From positions 14,836,611-14,900,610 of the forward strand of contig NC_092576.1 in assembly GCF_037975245.1 (NCBI RefSeq): a stretch of DNA of 64,000 nt, in the 5' to 3' direction. The position numbers and the translations under genes are program-made. The DNA is from Apostichopus japonicus. Its lineage: Eukaryota; Echinodermata; Holothuroidea; Aspidochirotida; Stichopodidae. The notes under the pieces were generated by a model. The model was not told the DNA's origin. It was given only the letters and a program-made list of their open reading frames with translations, and did no database searches. Within the stretch, counting starts at the first letter, position 1. Each line of letters starts with the position of its first letter. Positions 1 to 11,525 of the stretch are shown here, piece after piece.

Positions 1-1171
1 AACGACGCCGAAGTTTCATTTATCGCATATATGTGTCGTATGTGTGGAGAACTAAGGTTTTGTTATATTATCGTATCACATCGTTAATTATCATACATAG
101 TGCAAACGGCGCTTCAGTGTATAATGAATACTTGCTTACATCTTTTGATGATGAAAACGATTATACAGCTTAATGAAAACAATAATATTTACCAATTAAC
201 TCCAGTCAAGAAACGCAAAATGAGTAACCCTGTGTTCTGCTTTAAGAATACAGTGACTGCCTACTTCAGTTATTAAAAGAAAGTAAATTAATAAACATTA
301 CCTCATTTTCTGTATCTCCACGCTTAAATCGTTTCATTTTCATTTTCCTCGCTGAAAAGAATACGAAGATTTATTAAAACATCCTGATGTAGAATATTGT
401 GGGTAGTTTAAGATGTTGTAAAGGAAAGAAAATGCTTACTTGACTATCATTGTTTGTGTGATTATTTTACAAATAACAATTTTCGGAAAATTTGAAGTTC
501 TGTTCACGTACAGAAAAAAATCCTATTATTTTGGCTCAATTTGACCTTAAAAAACCGCGCAATAAACATTCCATCTTCCGTTCTAATTATATAAAAGAAA
601 CACATTAGGAATAAGTATAGTGTATCAAAAAAGAGTTCTCGTTATCCTAAATAATTATCTTAATAAAGAGTTGTGCAGTGTTCAATCTACCAGAAAGAAA
701 CTTGAAAACGATTGTTTGTGCAAACGTTATGACTTTCTTTACACGGTGGACACTTACTTTAATCAATGAATAAATATATTTACTTTCAGAAAGTGCACGG
801 TACATATTAGTATCCCTATCAACAAGCTTCCTATGTTGACATATGTGACTACGTCTAGTATTCCATGTTTCCAGGTATTGTTGTTGTGTTGAAAAATACA
901 GATATACACATCAAGCTAAAATATGTATAACTCGTGTAACATTAATAGTAATATGTACTGTACCTCTTATTATGCATATCACCACAACGGTTGTGATGAT
1001 GATCATCAACAACATCGTGACCAATACGGCGATTATGGTTATTGTGATGGTGTACGATTTCTGTTCTGTGGGAAGCACTATAAATAAACAAAAATTCGAA
1101 AATAATAACAACAAGTAATCATGAATAGACTTCTCAAAGCTGCACATTTAACGCAACGTGTATTAACTTAC
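1..1171. other. Downstream intron or flank of the Ig gene, no coding signal
   Basis: AT-rich sequence beyond the splice donor at 1167-1171 (minus strand). The Ig gene must continue leftwards out of the window because the last visible exon ends in a donor and not in a stop. I see no exon, repeat or RNA gene in this stretch. The short minus-strand open frame at 911-1147 is low complexity and has no splice support. Confidence 0.5.
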
Positions 1172-1510
1172 CATTTGGAAAGAGCAGATCAACCTTCGTA
1201 GAAAGGCTGAATAGCTCAGCATTTTCTCCTACAGCGCGACACTCTACGGTAACTTTATTTTGAGTTGTTAGAGTAAAGTCAAAATTAACTGTCAGAGATA
1301 TATCATACAAGTCGCTGATCTGTGTCACCGTTAATTGGTGTTGTGTAAAGTCAATGGTTGTTTCCTCTCGAAAGGCTCTCCATTCAAGAGCCACTTTAGG
1401 TCTTATTCCCAGCACCGAGCAAGTCAAAACGTCCTGAGGTTGTTTCTCCAGGACGCAATATTGTTGGTGATTGCACCCATCTATGAAGGGAAAAACTGGA
1501 GTTGGATCAA
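1172..1510 (-). CDS. Ig-superfamily receptor, exon 4 (one Ig-like domain)
   Basis: This 339-nt exon encodes one Ig-like domain of about 113 residues. It starts after a TTTCAG acceptor at 1511-1512 and ends at a GTAAG donor (1167-1171); both boundaries are phase 1. The visible Ig core is a B-strand cysteine in LTCSV, the tryptophan in LEWRAF and an F-strand cysteine in TVECRAV. Two extra cysteines near the start (GCNHQQYC) match the layout of the first domain of exon 3 (a cysteine pair, then CFV, then LSW), so the two probably arose by domain duplication. It would be extracellular. The exon ends in a donor, so the transmembrane or cytoplasmic part lies outside the window. The Ig fold is well supported; the ligand is unknown. 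Confidence 0.8.
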
Positions 1511-2291
1511 CTGAAAGGAAATAATACATCAAATAGATTAAATGTTTGTATATTTGGTGTTAGATTTCGAGTATTTTGATCCCATAACTTATAAAAGGTA
1601 AAATGGATACAGCATGAAGATGTCAAACCATGTGCTCAAATGAACAAATATCCTGTGATACTGCATTCCATGATAACGAATTAAGGATATGTCTAAGAGT
1701 TTAACATTACATTGCAGTATGAGTATAAGCTGTGTATTGCCACATACTGGGACAAGGCATGACACACGTCCAGGTATCTAGATACATACGTCAGCTTGAT
1801 TTGTCTATGGAAGTTTAGTTGCGACTGTAGTGTAAACTATTAGACTACATCTTTTACGAGGAAGAACAGTTTCGCCACAATTTTCCCGAAGTATTGATAC
1901 ACAAACAGACATTATCAGTATCACATAGACAATTCCTATTAGAGACTGTAAGTTGTTCATGGGAGATTTTAATTATCTTCACTCCATATAGATTTGACTT
2001 ATACTGACATGGATAGTGTTATTGGCTCATTGATTGTCTGATAGCAATAAAAAAACAGGGAACTGAAAATCAAAACAAACAGGTATGTGGGCAAGATAAA
2101 TATCGATAAAGCCCATAACATGGCCGTCGTTGACACTGATTCTGATCTTGCATAGTAACAGTTTGATAATTTGATGAAACAAAGTATTATGAAAATTGGG
2201 AAATTTATGCCAATACCCATGTAATTATGCTATTATGGTGATACAGTAGAGACTGAGAAGCATAACAGATAAAATGATATAAACCATCTTA
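1511..2291 (-). other. Intron between Ig exons 3 and 4
   Basis: It is bounded by GTAAG at the 5' side (2287-2291) and TTTCAG at the 3' side (1511-1512). It is AT-rich. I see no repeat or extra exon in it. Confidence 0.6.
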
Positions 2292-2946
2292 CCCATCACA
2301 AGCACATCGTACAACACAATGCCGCCACTGACACCGTTATCGTAAACACAAGCGTAGAGTCCTTCGTGTTCTACCAAAGTGTTCTGTAAAGAAAGACTGC
2401 CCTCATCACCTAGCTTGTATTCCTTGTTGCTGATTTTTGTGTGATTACTTTTCTCAAAGATGCTAACATAAAGGGTTTCAAAAGCATCTTGTTGAGGTGA
2501 CCACTTCCAAACGACTATGTTTAATCGAAGGTCTGTACAGGATAAATTCATCGGTGAATGGATCTTTAAATATATTCTAATGGGAGTTGCCAAGGAAGTG
2601 TAATCTATCTCTTTTTCAACCAAAAAGTCTTTTTCTTCTTCCACCAAATTCAGTGGTACACTATTTGCTCGACAGACCAGAAGACTTAAAACAGATGACT
2701 CCCCGAAAGAGAACGTTGCTGTAACATGTGATGTATATGTCACGTTATTAGTTGTAAAATTAATATAGTTTGATGGTAGGATGCGATCGCCACCATGAGT
2801 TCTTATCGTCCAACTCAATTTGACTGCGGGACGGCTATCTCTAACAAAGCAGTTAACCTCAACGGAATCGGCTGTCGACTTAATACAGGTAGTACCGTAT
2901 GTGTTTGAACACTCCTCGATGGCCGGAATGGTTATAGCTGGTTTCA
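2292..2946 (-). CDS. Ig-superfamily receptor, exon 3 (two Ig-like domains)
   Basis: This 655-nt exon encodes about 218 residues with two Ig-like domains in tandem. Domain A has an early cysteine pair (EECSN and TTCIK), a B-strand cysteine (VNCFV), a tryptophan (LSWTI) and an F-strand cysteine (LLVCRA). Domain B has LSCTD, the tryptophans VVWKW, and the typical F-strand pattern HEGLYACVYD, as in cell-surface V/I-set domains. Several N-x-S/T sites (NFT, NVT, NLS, NHT) fit an extracellular, glycosylated protein. The acceptor (TTTTTAATAG) and donor (GTAAG) are clear, and both junctions are phase 1, which is the rule for shuffled Ig exons. Having two domains in one exon while its neighbours have one suggests loss of an intron. 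Confidence 0.85.
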
Positions 2947-5005
2947 CTATTAAAAAAGAACATTGAAGAATACATTTTCTTGTACTGATCACATTGATTA
3001 TTGATAAACACGTGACTGTATCTGAAATATATTGAACGACGATGAATGTTGCATTGAGTTTCCAGGTGAATTACAATTTCTGCATCTTTGGGTGAACATT
3101 TTATCCTATAGCAGTTTTGACAATTTCAATTAAGGGACATTTTCATGAATGCTGTTCAGCTACTTAAATGATCCCATATTAAAACTTGAGATAACAAAAT
3201 CATTCACTAAATTGTTAAAAATGTATACATCATTCAACCAATGGGAAAAACAATATCATATAATGTGGTCCAGTACTGTCACATGCACGTTATAACTTAG
3301 ATAGGTGCCATTCAGCACAAACATAGGCAGTAGTATCCAGCTTGTAGTGCGACCTCTGCTCGACAGTGCACCAAATTACCTCACTACGGAAATCATGGAC
3401 AGACACGACATACAAAGACCGATAAAGGAAATTAGTTTAACCGTTATATCCATATCGTTAATACATTACAGTTTTTTTCGGTAAAAAATATCAATAGGAA
3501 AAATACAGCATTACGCGATGTCCTTATGGTGTCAAATGTCAGGAGATATCAGGATATGTATACACCATGCAGTATGATTAAAATCTACTAACATTATCAT
3601 TTCACGTTTTTTTTACGTTTTACAAGCCCGAAGTCTGGTTTTTGCTTTGATCTTTTGCTGTACTAAGTAAAACGGAATAATATGTTATATCGCTTTACAT
3701 GAAGCAATCGCCCCTGGGCTGGACACATGATACTTGACTTATCGGATCTTGTTCATAGCAAGCAAATACACGCTTCCTGGGTCAAGCACTTAATCCAGTG
3801 TACCGATCTGTGATATATACATGTAGTCAGTACTGTGCCGCTATAAGTGAGACATTTGTTCGGCAACATACCTAATGACATAACTACACGAATGTGGGAA
3901 AGACACGACTTATTCACAAAGACCGGTGAAGAAAAATACCGTATTATCCAAATAATATATTAACAGTTCTACTTTCTCTTTAAAAACGAAGAAAAATATC
4001 GTTTTAACTAATGCCACTACAAACCAGAACAACTGTATTTGTATACAAACACGTGTCATTGTAGTGTGCAGTGAAGGTGAAAGTTAGTTAGTTGTTGATA
4101 TTCAATGGAGTGGTCTTTGTTACTGCAACCCGTTTGAAGTTATTTCGGTCACAAAAAATAACCAGTTCAGCGTTTCGTCCATTAACTAGGCTACACCAAT
4201 GCTAGGCTATATTGTGTAATGTTTCTAGACAGTACTCTAGCTAACATACACCTGCAATATAAACGAATATATGATGACTAAAACCATCACAACCGAGCTG
4301 TCAATCACGAACCACGCCTGTTTCGGATGTGACAGAGCATACACAGAGTCCTGGACAGTGATTGGTCAAATTGAACAACACGTAACTGCACCCTGTTTAG
4401 TTAGCGAAATTTTACGAAAGTACCGTGGTTCAAAGAAAATCTAATAGACGATTAATCTAACGAATAAATATAGACTTTCATTCTATCATTGCAAATGTAA
4501 CACCCTCCGATCTATTCAAAACTGCTTGGTCGATTTCCTGGCCCTGGTTTATTATCATCAAAAACACGTAATATAAGCCAAACACGGCCATACTATACAA
4601 TGCCAAGCCACAAAAATAACGTTACAAGTGCCTATGTTGCAAGAGCTAAATTAGTACAGATAACGCCAGTCGTTGCGGATAAATAAGATTAATATTTGTT
4701 GCAGGATGTTGTTTACTAAAATACGTTCAAATGTTACCGATCTTGTTTAATTCGAGAACAACGAACCAAAGTAGATAATTGTACGCATTGTTTTGAAGAA
4801 GTTTGCTGCACAAGGGGAGCTATTTTCTTAACGTGTGCAGAATTAACTGCTCGCCGCCACAAATCTTTGCAAATCTGGGTCTGGATTTTTACATGCATGT
4901 ATTTTGTGCATGTATTTTGTGCATGTACTTTGAAGTCCTTCCGCTTACCTTGATTTGACCTGACATACATTACACTCTTTGATCATATTTACACTGTTAA
5001 TCTAA
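2947..5005. other. Part of the giant Ig-gene intron, no coding signal
   Basis: AT-rich intronic sequence of the minus-strand Ig gene. I read both strands and found no exon with good splice sites and no recognisable mobile element. Confidence 0.45.
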
Positions 5006-5229
5006 GTTAGTCAAATTGACTAATTAAAATTAGTCCTGCACAGTGCTTCGTACGCCTAATTAAAATTAGTCAAATGACTAACCAGCAAAGATTAGTCGTA
5101 TGACTAATATGCTAAACTAGTCAAGTGACTAATATATCATAGTCATATGACCATTCATTTAGTCTGGTGACTTCCAAAATTAGTCCTGCACAGCACTTGA
5201 CCTGTTATTCATTAGTCATCAGACTAATG
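5006..5229. repeat. Cluster of TTAGTCA/TGACTAA near-palindromes
   Basis: At least six short inverted repeats built on TTAGTC/GACTAA lie in 224 bp. Examples are 5007-5023 (TTAGTCAAATTGACTAA), 5065-5081, 5091-5108 (arms ATTAGTC and GACTAAT), 5117-5133 and 5210-5229 (8-bp arms CATTAGTC and GACTAATG). Three in the middle start about 26 bp apart. The phrase AATTAGTCCTGCACAG occurs twice (near 5029 and 5178). A single related motif is at 11,011-11,023. The half-site resembles AP-1/bZIP sites, but it could equally be a subterminal repeat of a DNA transposon. Confidence 0.75.
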
Positions 5230-5897
5230 CGCCATTCATCATGAGTTTTGATTTCACTTTAACGGATGTTTTGGGCGTCCAGTTTGCGTGGAGATCTTCG
5301 TGTGCATAAAATCTGTTAAGTTTCACTCAGGGTTCCTGCTGGCTGTTGCTAATACAATCCGCCCCCCCCCCCCCTCCCAGAAAAAAAAACAAATTGGGCA
5401 TTCTTGTGGGGTAAATGAAGAAAATCCTATTGCAAGATTGAAAAGGTATGTTTGAATAAAAAATACAGAAATCATGGCTTTATTTTACCAGACTCATTTA
5501 TTGCTATAACATATCTTGAAAAGCATACATGAAAAGCCTCAATAGGAGTGTTACAGCTAGAATGGGGTGATATTTCTCCCATGGTTCAATCATTAAAAAA
5601 AACTTTGTCAGATTAAGCCAATATTTTCAGAGAACTGTTTCAAGGGATGCAAATATTATAAACAAGTTGGTCCCATAATGGCTGTCCCAATCACCAAATT
5701 GTGTCAGAGGATTGAAAATACAATATATTGATATAAAAATTATACAGCAGTATGTCCACTCATACATAATGGACAAATAAATTTTAATAAGAACTGAAAA
5801 GTCAAAGTTCTATTAAAAACATGTCATGTCATGACTCAAATCCTTGCTTCAAAATGTACTGCTACACAACAAGTGTGAAGTTGACCAGAAAATACTG

Positions 5898-6086
5898 GAT
5901 GATTTTCTGGATGAAGACCATGGTCTTCTTACAAACAGTGGGATAAGCCAAGTTGAAAACATAGTATGATGCTATGTATGCTGACAGAGCTGAAATCAAC
6001 CAACTGCTAGAGCCTTCTTCCCCATCAAATATTGTAAAGTGAGTTTATTCTGCACAAGTGGGACCATTTCATTTTATGTAGAGGGC
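5898..6086 (-). pseudogene. Second, downstream copy of a duplicated C-terminal exon
   Basis: The minus strand reads an open frame with SAYIASYYVFNLAYPTVC followed by KKTMVFIQKIIQYF, then a stop. This is a hydrophobic-aromatic C-terminal segment of a kind I associate with large unnamed proteins of invertebrates and fish, in which a YYVFNLxYP-like phrase precedes a TMxFIQK-like helix. An almost identical copy lies 383 bp away (6281-6486). The upstream half of the exon reads best in another frame in both copies, so the gene has probably taken a frameshift. It belongs to the same transcription unit as the small exons at 7.75, 9.45 and 10.87 kb. The function is not known to me. Confidence 0.45.
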
Positions 6087-6280
6087 TAAATATTTAAATC
6101 TTATTATGAATTACATTTTAAGTATCAACTAGTTTAAAAGTATGATAATTTCGTTTTAACAGCAGACAAACGACAACGGTCAGAGGTCTATTCTTGTTTT
6201 TACACCTGGAGGTTTTGATTAACCCTCTCCAACACACTTAAAATGGAAAGGTCTAACTTAAAATTGTCATTAATGCTTAA

Positions 6281-6486
6281 GATGATTTTCTGAATGAATA
6301 CCATGGTCTTCTTTCAAACAGTGGGGTAAGCTAAGTCGAAAACGTAAAATGATGCAATGTATGAAGACAAATCCGAAATCAACAGACTGCAAGATCCAAC
6401 TTCCCCATCAACAAATATTGTAAAGCAGGTTGATTCTCTTTAAGTGGCACCATTTCCCCTGATGTAGAGGCTTGGGGGTCTTCATT
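6281..6486 (-). pseudogene. First copy of the duplicated C-terminal exon, with an in-frame stop
   Basis: A good acceptor (TTTTCTTGCTTATAG) precedes AATGAAGACC at 6486. The frame starting EDPQASTSGEMVPLKENQ runs for about 34 codons. A shifted frame then carries SSYIASFYVFDLAYPTV, where the TGT codon of the other copy is TGA (6314-6316), followed by KKTMVFIQKIIL. The stop and the frame change suggest decay, or an alternative short C-terminus. The copy closer to the promoter carries the stop while the distal copy keeps the cysteine codon. Confidence 0.45.
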
Positions 6487-7749
6487 CTATAAGCAAGAAA
6501 ATACACCATAATATTTTACATGGTATGGTATGGTACAGGTGATTATTGGTATCAATGTGGCTTTTAGTCACCCTACTTGAACCTGAAATAATTTGGCTCT
6601 CTACACCACTTTTTTAAATTCCCATTCAAGTGTGATTTTAAGCAAAATGGCTGTTGTCTAGCTGCATGCAGTTTCGCGACAAGTGAAATAAATCCCAACC
6701 AATCAAGCTGCATTTAAATTTGGAAAATTTGTTTTCTCTGTTAAAAATTAGTTCTAACACTAACCCTGGACAATTCAAAAGTAACAATAAAATCACAAAA
6801 CAATGTGCCAAAACCATACACTCCACACATATATTGATAAGAAAATTATAATACTAATGTGCTTAGATTATGAACAGTTTTACAGGTCATATTTTTTGCA
6901 CAGCTGTTCCTTATGCGTCAAAGGTATGGTCACATGGCCTACATTTTCAGAGACCAACTCTTCACCTTCAGTTAGTGCCAACTGTTGTTTCCAAATACCA
7001 TGAAAAAACATTTGCTTTCAAGATGAAATTCAAACTGGCTATTAATTATGGTTTAACACCCATCACATTACTTCTCATGAGATTTACAAGCGTTTTGTAG
7101 GAAATTCATTGCTATCCCTGTCCACTCATGAAAATTAATCTGAACAAATTAAAATGGCAAATGTTTATACCAACACCACCATGCTAAGTTTAAATGAAAT
7201 TGACCATATATATCACTAATAAAAGCACTAGGGGCTATCTACAGATCATAAAGGCATCCACATATTTTCTTTTGGTAAAAGAATGTACAAACAGGGACGC
7301 CTACATGGGAATAGGGCATGGGACAAATCCCCACGAAAGGGGAACTTTGTATTGAAAAACAACAAGAACCTCATACAGTTCCCCAGCACCCCACCCCACT
7401 GAATGGCGGACTTAACATGGCTGGCAGAAGTTTCCCCCACACTACATGCCCTTGATCCTAGAGACTTGTTTTACAAAATTTACAAAAATATATATATATC
7501 CAACACTGTAAAGGGGAACTTTTTCCCCTTTGTCCGGACTGCCCTTGTGTGATTGAGGGCAGTATTCAATATTCCCCCCCCCCCATAAAAAAGTGTCATT
7601 TTCTGAAAAAAAGATTAGCTCTTTCGAATGATACCAAGTCCTGTAACGTAGCGAAATGGTAAAGTCTAGTTTTAATTTTTTGAAAAGTGCACTTGCAAAT
7701 CAATTATGACAAGATCCCATGGGACTTGAAGGGTTAAATATGTCCTTAC

Positions 7750-7835
7750 ACTTTCATCAGCAAATATCAGGAAGCTTTTTATTTTCTCCTTCAACAGCAA
7801 TGGAATACCAAGCACAGCAGCAACAGCAGTGGCAT
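7750..7835 (-). CDS. Internal exon of the 10.9-kb promoter gene
   Basis: A strong acceptor (ATTTTGTCAACAG) precedes an 86-nt exon ending at a GTAAGG donor; an alternative donor, GTGTAA, lies 2 nt earlier. In the phase-1 frame inherited from the upstream exons it encodes ATAVAAVLGIPLLLKEKIKS followed by FLIFADE, a hydrophobic stretch and then a charged helix. The competing frame gives a cysteine run that is only a shifted reading of a GCT/TGC-rich stretch. I prefer the first frame because it is the one continuous with the two upstream exons. The function is unknown. Confidence 0.45.
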
Positions 7836-9449
7836 CTGTTGACAAAATAAATAAGAATTATAATTAGATGTGTACATGACAATGATACCCATATAACGTC
7901 GGTTACTTCTCTTATACATAGAAATTTTAATGTTTCTGAATAACACTTTGTCTTTATTGTTCTGCAGCACTTTGTGTTCTTGTTAAATCGGACAAACCTC
8001 AGGATAGCCGCTTCATGGACTTCATACGAATTCATTACATGGCTCCTTCTCACCAGGATTTTATTGCAATTCATAACAATGTAACTATTATAAGCCTTGT
8101 CAGAGCTCTGCTGATTAACCTTTTCCTTTTTAGAGTACTGACCCGGGAAGCACCACACAAGCAATCATAAACATGTGTGTCATAAACATGACAGGCAAAA
8201 TGTCTGCTTCAATTATTTAGGATCCACTATTTGATGCTTGCTTTCGTGCTGATGAACCCATCTGAGTGAAATTGCATGGTACTGTTGAAAACAAGTACTA
8301 GTTGTACTGACAAAAATGGCACCCGATAATACAGTGTTTTCACAGAAATACTTGGGTTCCCAAAAAAGATAAATAAGCAACATACTTTACTTAGTCTTCA
8401 GAACTATGTGATATAGGGTATGTGTAATACATGCTATCACCAGTTACACTATTTCATAAGTATTGCCACTGATGGTACTTCGGTCCTTTCATTTTTGTGG
8501 TATCGTACCTTGCTTGAACTGGTAATTACCAATATTTTTTTCAAATACTGGTTTATTGTGCAACATTACATCTAAGGTTAAGTCCCTCCTCTAATTCCAT
8601 GATACACCTTAAGTAAAGATTTGCCATACTTCATAAGACCTTCCTACAACCATGGAGCTATAAACAAATCATGGATGCCTTCTTCTTTGCATACCTGTTG
8701 GAAATAGATATACAGAAATATCAATTGCAGGGTTTGACAAATAAACCTACTTGCACACCATTCACTGATATTTACATTATTGGTTGTGAGGGGAAAAAAT
8801 CAAGCTGAATATAAAGGTTACTTCTAGTGTGTGTTAGTGCAGGAGCAGCTAAAATTTCAATATTTCTGGGTGTCACAGGCTGAGTGCCAAATTGCCAATG
8901 CTGTTCTGTCATGTAATTTCTCCTTATTCGTAGCCATTACATCATTGACATTTCCCCACAATATCATGAAGGCAGAAACAGTCATTAATGTGGCATGATT
9001 TGGCACTCAACATGATCACACCCAACAGCATTCTGAAAAATCACTAACAAATTCAAATTTATCAGGAAGTGTTTAGAAATTCTTCACTCTTGACATCACT
9101 AGAGATCTTAATTGGCATAAAAAGTGCAATTGCCAAAAAAAGTATAAAGAGCATAGTTGACCCAAAAAAGTATAATACTTTAAAAGAATTTAAATTTTGG
9201 ATAACAAATATAGGGCTCAGTACGGTTTCTGCCTAGTAGGAACAACCTGCCATTGACCGTAGTGCCCTTGATTTTCAAATATGTTAATGGGATTGATGAA
9301 TTCACTTTTTGTTTCTTACATACACCAACACTTGCAAATCTTCCAAGTTATCAAACCTCATAAATAAAATTTCTTAGTCACTTATCAACAATTGTGACAA
9401 CGGGCTACATGAAAGTCTGATAAAAACAGCACATAAGTATAGCCTTTAC

Positions 9450-9494
9450 CTGCGCATTGTACATTGTTAGCCTTGTTCAACGAGTGGTACGCAA
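9450..9494 (-). CDS. Small 45-nt exon of the 10.9-kb promoter gene
   Basis: It is bounded by TTTTCAATTGTAG and GCAG|GTAAAG. Its 45 nt keep phase 1 at both ends and encode AYHSLNKANNVQCA with no stop when joined to the exon starting at 10,938. The other two phases contain stops. The fit is from splice sites and phase only; I recognise no domain. Confidence 0.4.
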
Positions 9495-10347
9495 CTACAA
9501 TTGAAAATGTGAATTAGCCATTTGCATTAAAAATATGCCCCCAAGAACTACAGAAAACCCATGTTGACATACCAAAAGTCAAACAAAACAATTAAGCTAT
9601 GCCACACATATATGCTAACTACAAAGACCATTGACAGTAACGTTAATATCTGCATAATAGTAGTACAGCCCTCTAAGCCATGGATAATTTTAGTGCCAGC
9701 CTACTGCGTCACAGGTTCAGCGAATAAGCATATGGTTAGGCTTGATTTCCCCCATTGACTTAGTGTGTTGTTAGGCTGCCATAGGGTTAGAGATATAAGT
9801 GACTATTCGGTGAAAATTTTATGCAAGCTTATTTGCGAAACAGTTTCAGTTCAATTCACCACATCGTATTGCAGTGTATGAAGCAGAGGACCTCCAAGCT
9901 GCTGTATAGCTCAGCCCCGGTATGATCATGACACGTGTACTGGACAAACTTTTCCAGAAACGTTATTGTAATACACCCTTTCGAGAAAACATGACCAATT
10001 GCTGTAAACCCCCAATCCAGTGACACATGATATGAAAAGAGATGTTTACGATCTAGCTGGCTAAAAAAAAGTATAGATTCGCTGGAGTGCGAAAATTACC
10101 CTACAGCAAACCGATTTTTTTTCCACCTAGCTAGGGAGTTTAGGTCCTGTTCTTCACAAGTAGGATTATAGCCTTCCTGTATGTTAGGCTCTGGTTCACG
10201 CTAATGTGCAAGTGTACAAGAAGTTAGATTGTGATTTGGTTTTAGTTTTTTTAGATTTTTAAATCTTAAACATTCAGGAAAATTGTCCTTGCAAAACATG
10301 ATTCTTGTACAATTGCAAATAGAACACGATTAAGGACGGAAATATTA

Positions 10348-10557
10348 ATGCAACTAACACTTTTATTCACAAATAGTTACGTTTTAAGCAGTATTTTTTA
10401 TGTGAAATTAGTGCCGGTCGGAAGCTGTTTTTCATCCGGAATGGTGGGCGGAAATCCTCCGTGCTGGTCGGGCCCGCCCAGTGCCGACCACCGTAGTTAT
10501 AACGCTGTTCACCGTTACTTTCAGTCTGACAATTTCATCGATTTGAACAGTAAATAA
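10348..10557 (+). other. Local GC-rich patch upstream of the 10.9-kb promoter
   Basis: A GC-rich block inside AT-rich DNA at about 10,410-10,500 contains repeated GTGCCGG/GTGCCGA phrases and a near-palindrome CTGGTCGGGCCCGCCCAG. A 69-codon frame spans it, but without splice sites or domain similarity I do not call it a gene. It may be part of the CpG-rich regulatory zone that continues to 11.0 kb. Confidence 0.3.
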
Positions 10558-10868
10558 GCTAAGCCCTACTCAGGTTAACATTTTATGGTTCTCAGTCTGA
10601 GAATGAACTTTACAAAAATAAGCAAAGATCAATTTTTGTGCACATCATAGCCTATTGAATCACGTTAGGCCTATGAGTATGAGGTATCCTGCACATATCA
10701 TGCATATGGCATAACGTTAGGCTAGAACGACGAACGTTCGTTGTTGCTAAGTAGAACTAAAAACTGGTAATTTACTTGTCATCAATTTAACTATCTATTC
10801 TAAAAATACTAAATAAAGAATAACTTACAATTAAATCACAATTTAGTAAAGTAATAAGATACACCCAC

Positions 10869-10938
10869 CGTGCGATTGCAGACATTTTCTCGGCTCCAGA
10901 ATTTCTTCCTGCAGTATCAAATATGGCGTCGGAATCAT
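10869..10938 (-). CDS. First coding exon of an unidentified gene
   Basis: The minus-strand ATG at 10,936-10,938 opens a frame beginning MIPTPYLILQEEILEPRKCL. It ends at a donor CACG|GTGGGT (10,869) in phase 1, matching the next two exons. An in-frame TAG lies two codons upstream of the ATG, so this is the first usable start in its frame. A second ATG further downstream (MSAIAR) lies in another frame that hits a stop in the next exon. The exon starts just inside the CpG-rich promoter with NRF1-like and CRE-like motifs. Exons at 9,450, 7,750 and the duplicated 6.3/5.9-kb pair follow on the same strand. The gene sits wholly within an intron of the Ig gene, in the same orientation. Confidence 0.4.
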
Positions 10939-11000
10939 CAAGAGCTAGAGGCCTGGCGCCTGCAGAGTGCGCACGCGCGGCTACGTATATCTGACGTCAT
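10915..11000. promoter_or_regulatory. CpG-rich, possibly bidirectional promoter
   Basis: Within 80 bp there is a YY1-like AAATATGGCGTC (10,918-10,929), an NRF1-like TGCGCACGCGC (10,968-10,978) and a perfect CRE, TGACGTCA (10,992-10,999). This is a strong CpG cluster in otherwise AT-rich DNA. Such combinations mark TATA-less promoters of widely expressed genes in animals. The minus-strand exon at 10,869-10,938 starts here. A possible plus-strand exon pair lies 400 bp to the right. Confidence 0.5.
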
Positions 11001-11343
11001 TTGTGAATTCTAAATTAGTCAAATGACGAAGACGTTTTAGTACCGGTGCTGGAATATAATTCCTGTTTGAAACTGGAATTTGGAGTAGAGGCCTAGAGGC
11101 GGTGGGGAGGGGGCATTTTCGTTGTCTTACCCAATTTGGATAAATTTCATAGTACATTCTTATCATAATATATATGTCAGATGTACTAAGTAATAATTGT
11201 TTAAAATATTACTGGTGTTGTAACAATTGAAGGGAATGTGCTCTGTTTCTTTCTAAAAGTGTTTTGTTTTAGTCTTGTCCTAATGTTTCACTAAACCAGT
11301 AATGCTTGTTCTGCTATCTTTTCAGTATCGTTTCTTATTTTAG

Positions 11344-11525
11344 TGTACCTGATAATGCTACATCTCTAACCAACATGGTAGTATCTTTTAGAACACTGAC
11401 AAATATGAAGCCACAATTTCCTTTTTTTTTTACAGAAAAAGAAACAACTCCGCAACCTGCCAACAACCAAACAAATATTTCAAATGCACCTCCTGCCATA
11501 TCCATCGACCAAACCTTGGCAATAA
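11344..11525 (+). CDS. Possible terminal exon pair on the plus strand
   Basis: Two acceptors are good: TTTCTTATTTTAG before 11,344, and a long pyrimidine tract ending TTTTACAG before 11,436. A GTAGTA donor follows 11,377. Joined, they read VPDNATSLTNM then KKKQLRNLPTTKQIFQMHLL and a TAA at 11,523-11,525, which overlaps an AATAAA at 11,521. The alternative frame of the second exon also stays open (EKETTPQPANN...). No domain is recognised. It could belong to a gene divergent from the 10.9-kb promoter, or be chance. Confidence 0.2.

Noticed and set aside
7757-8164. 135-codon minus-strand gene with a cysteine run
   Set aside because: It crosses the splice acceptor of the exon at 7,750-7,835 and reads the wrong frame of a GCT-rich stretch.
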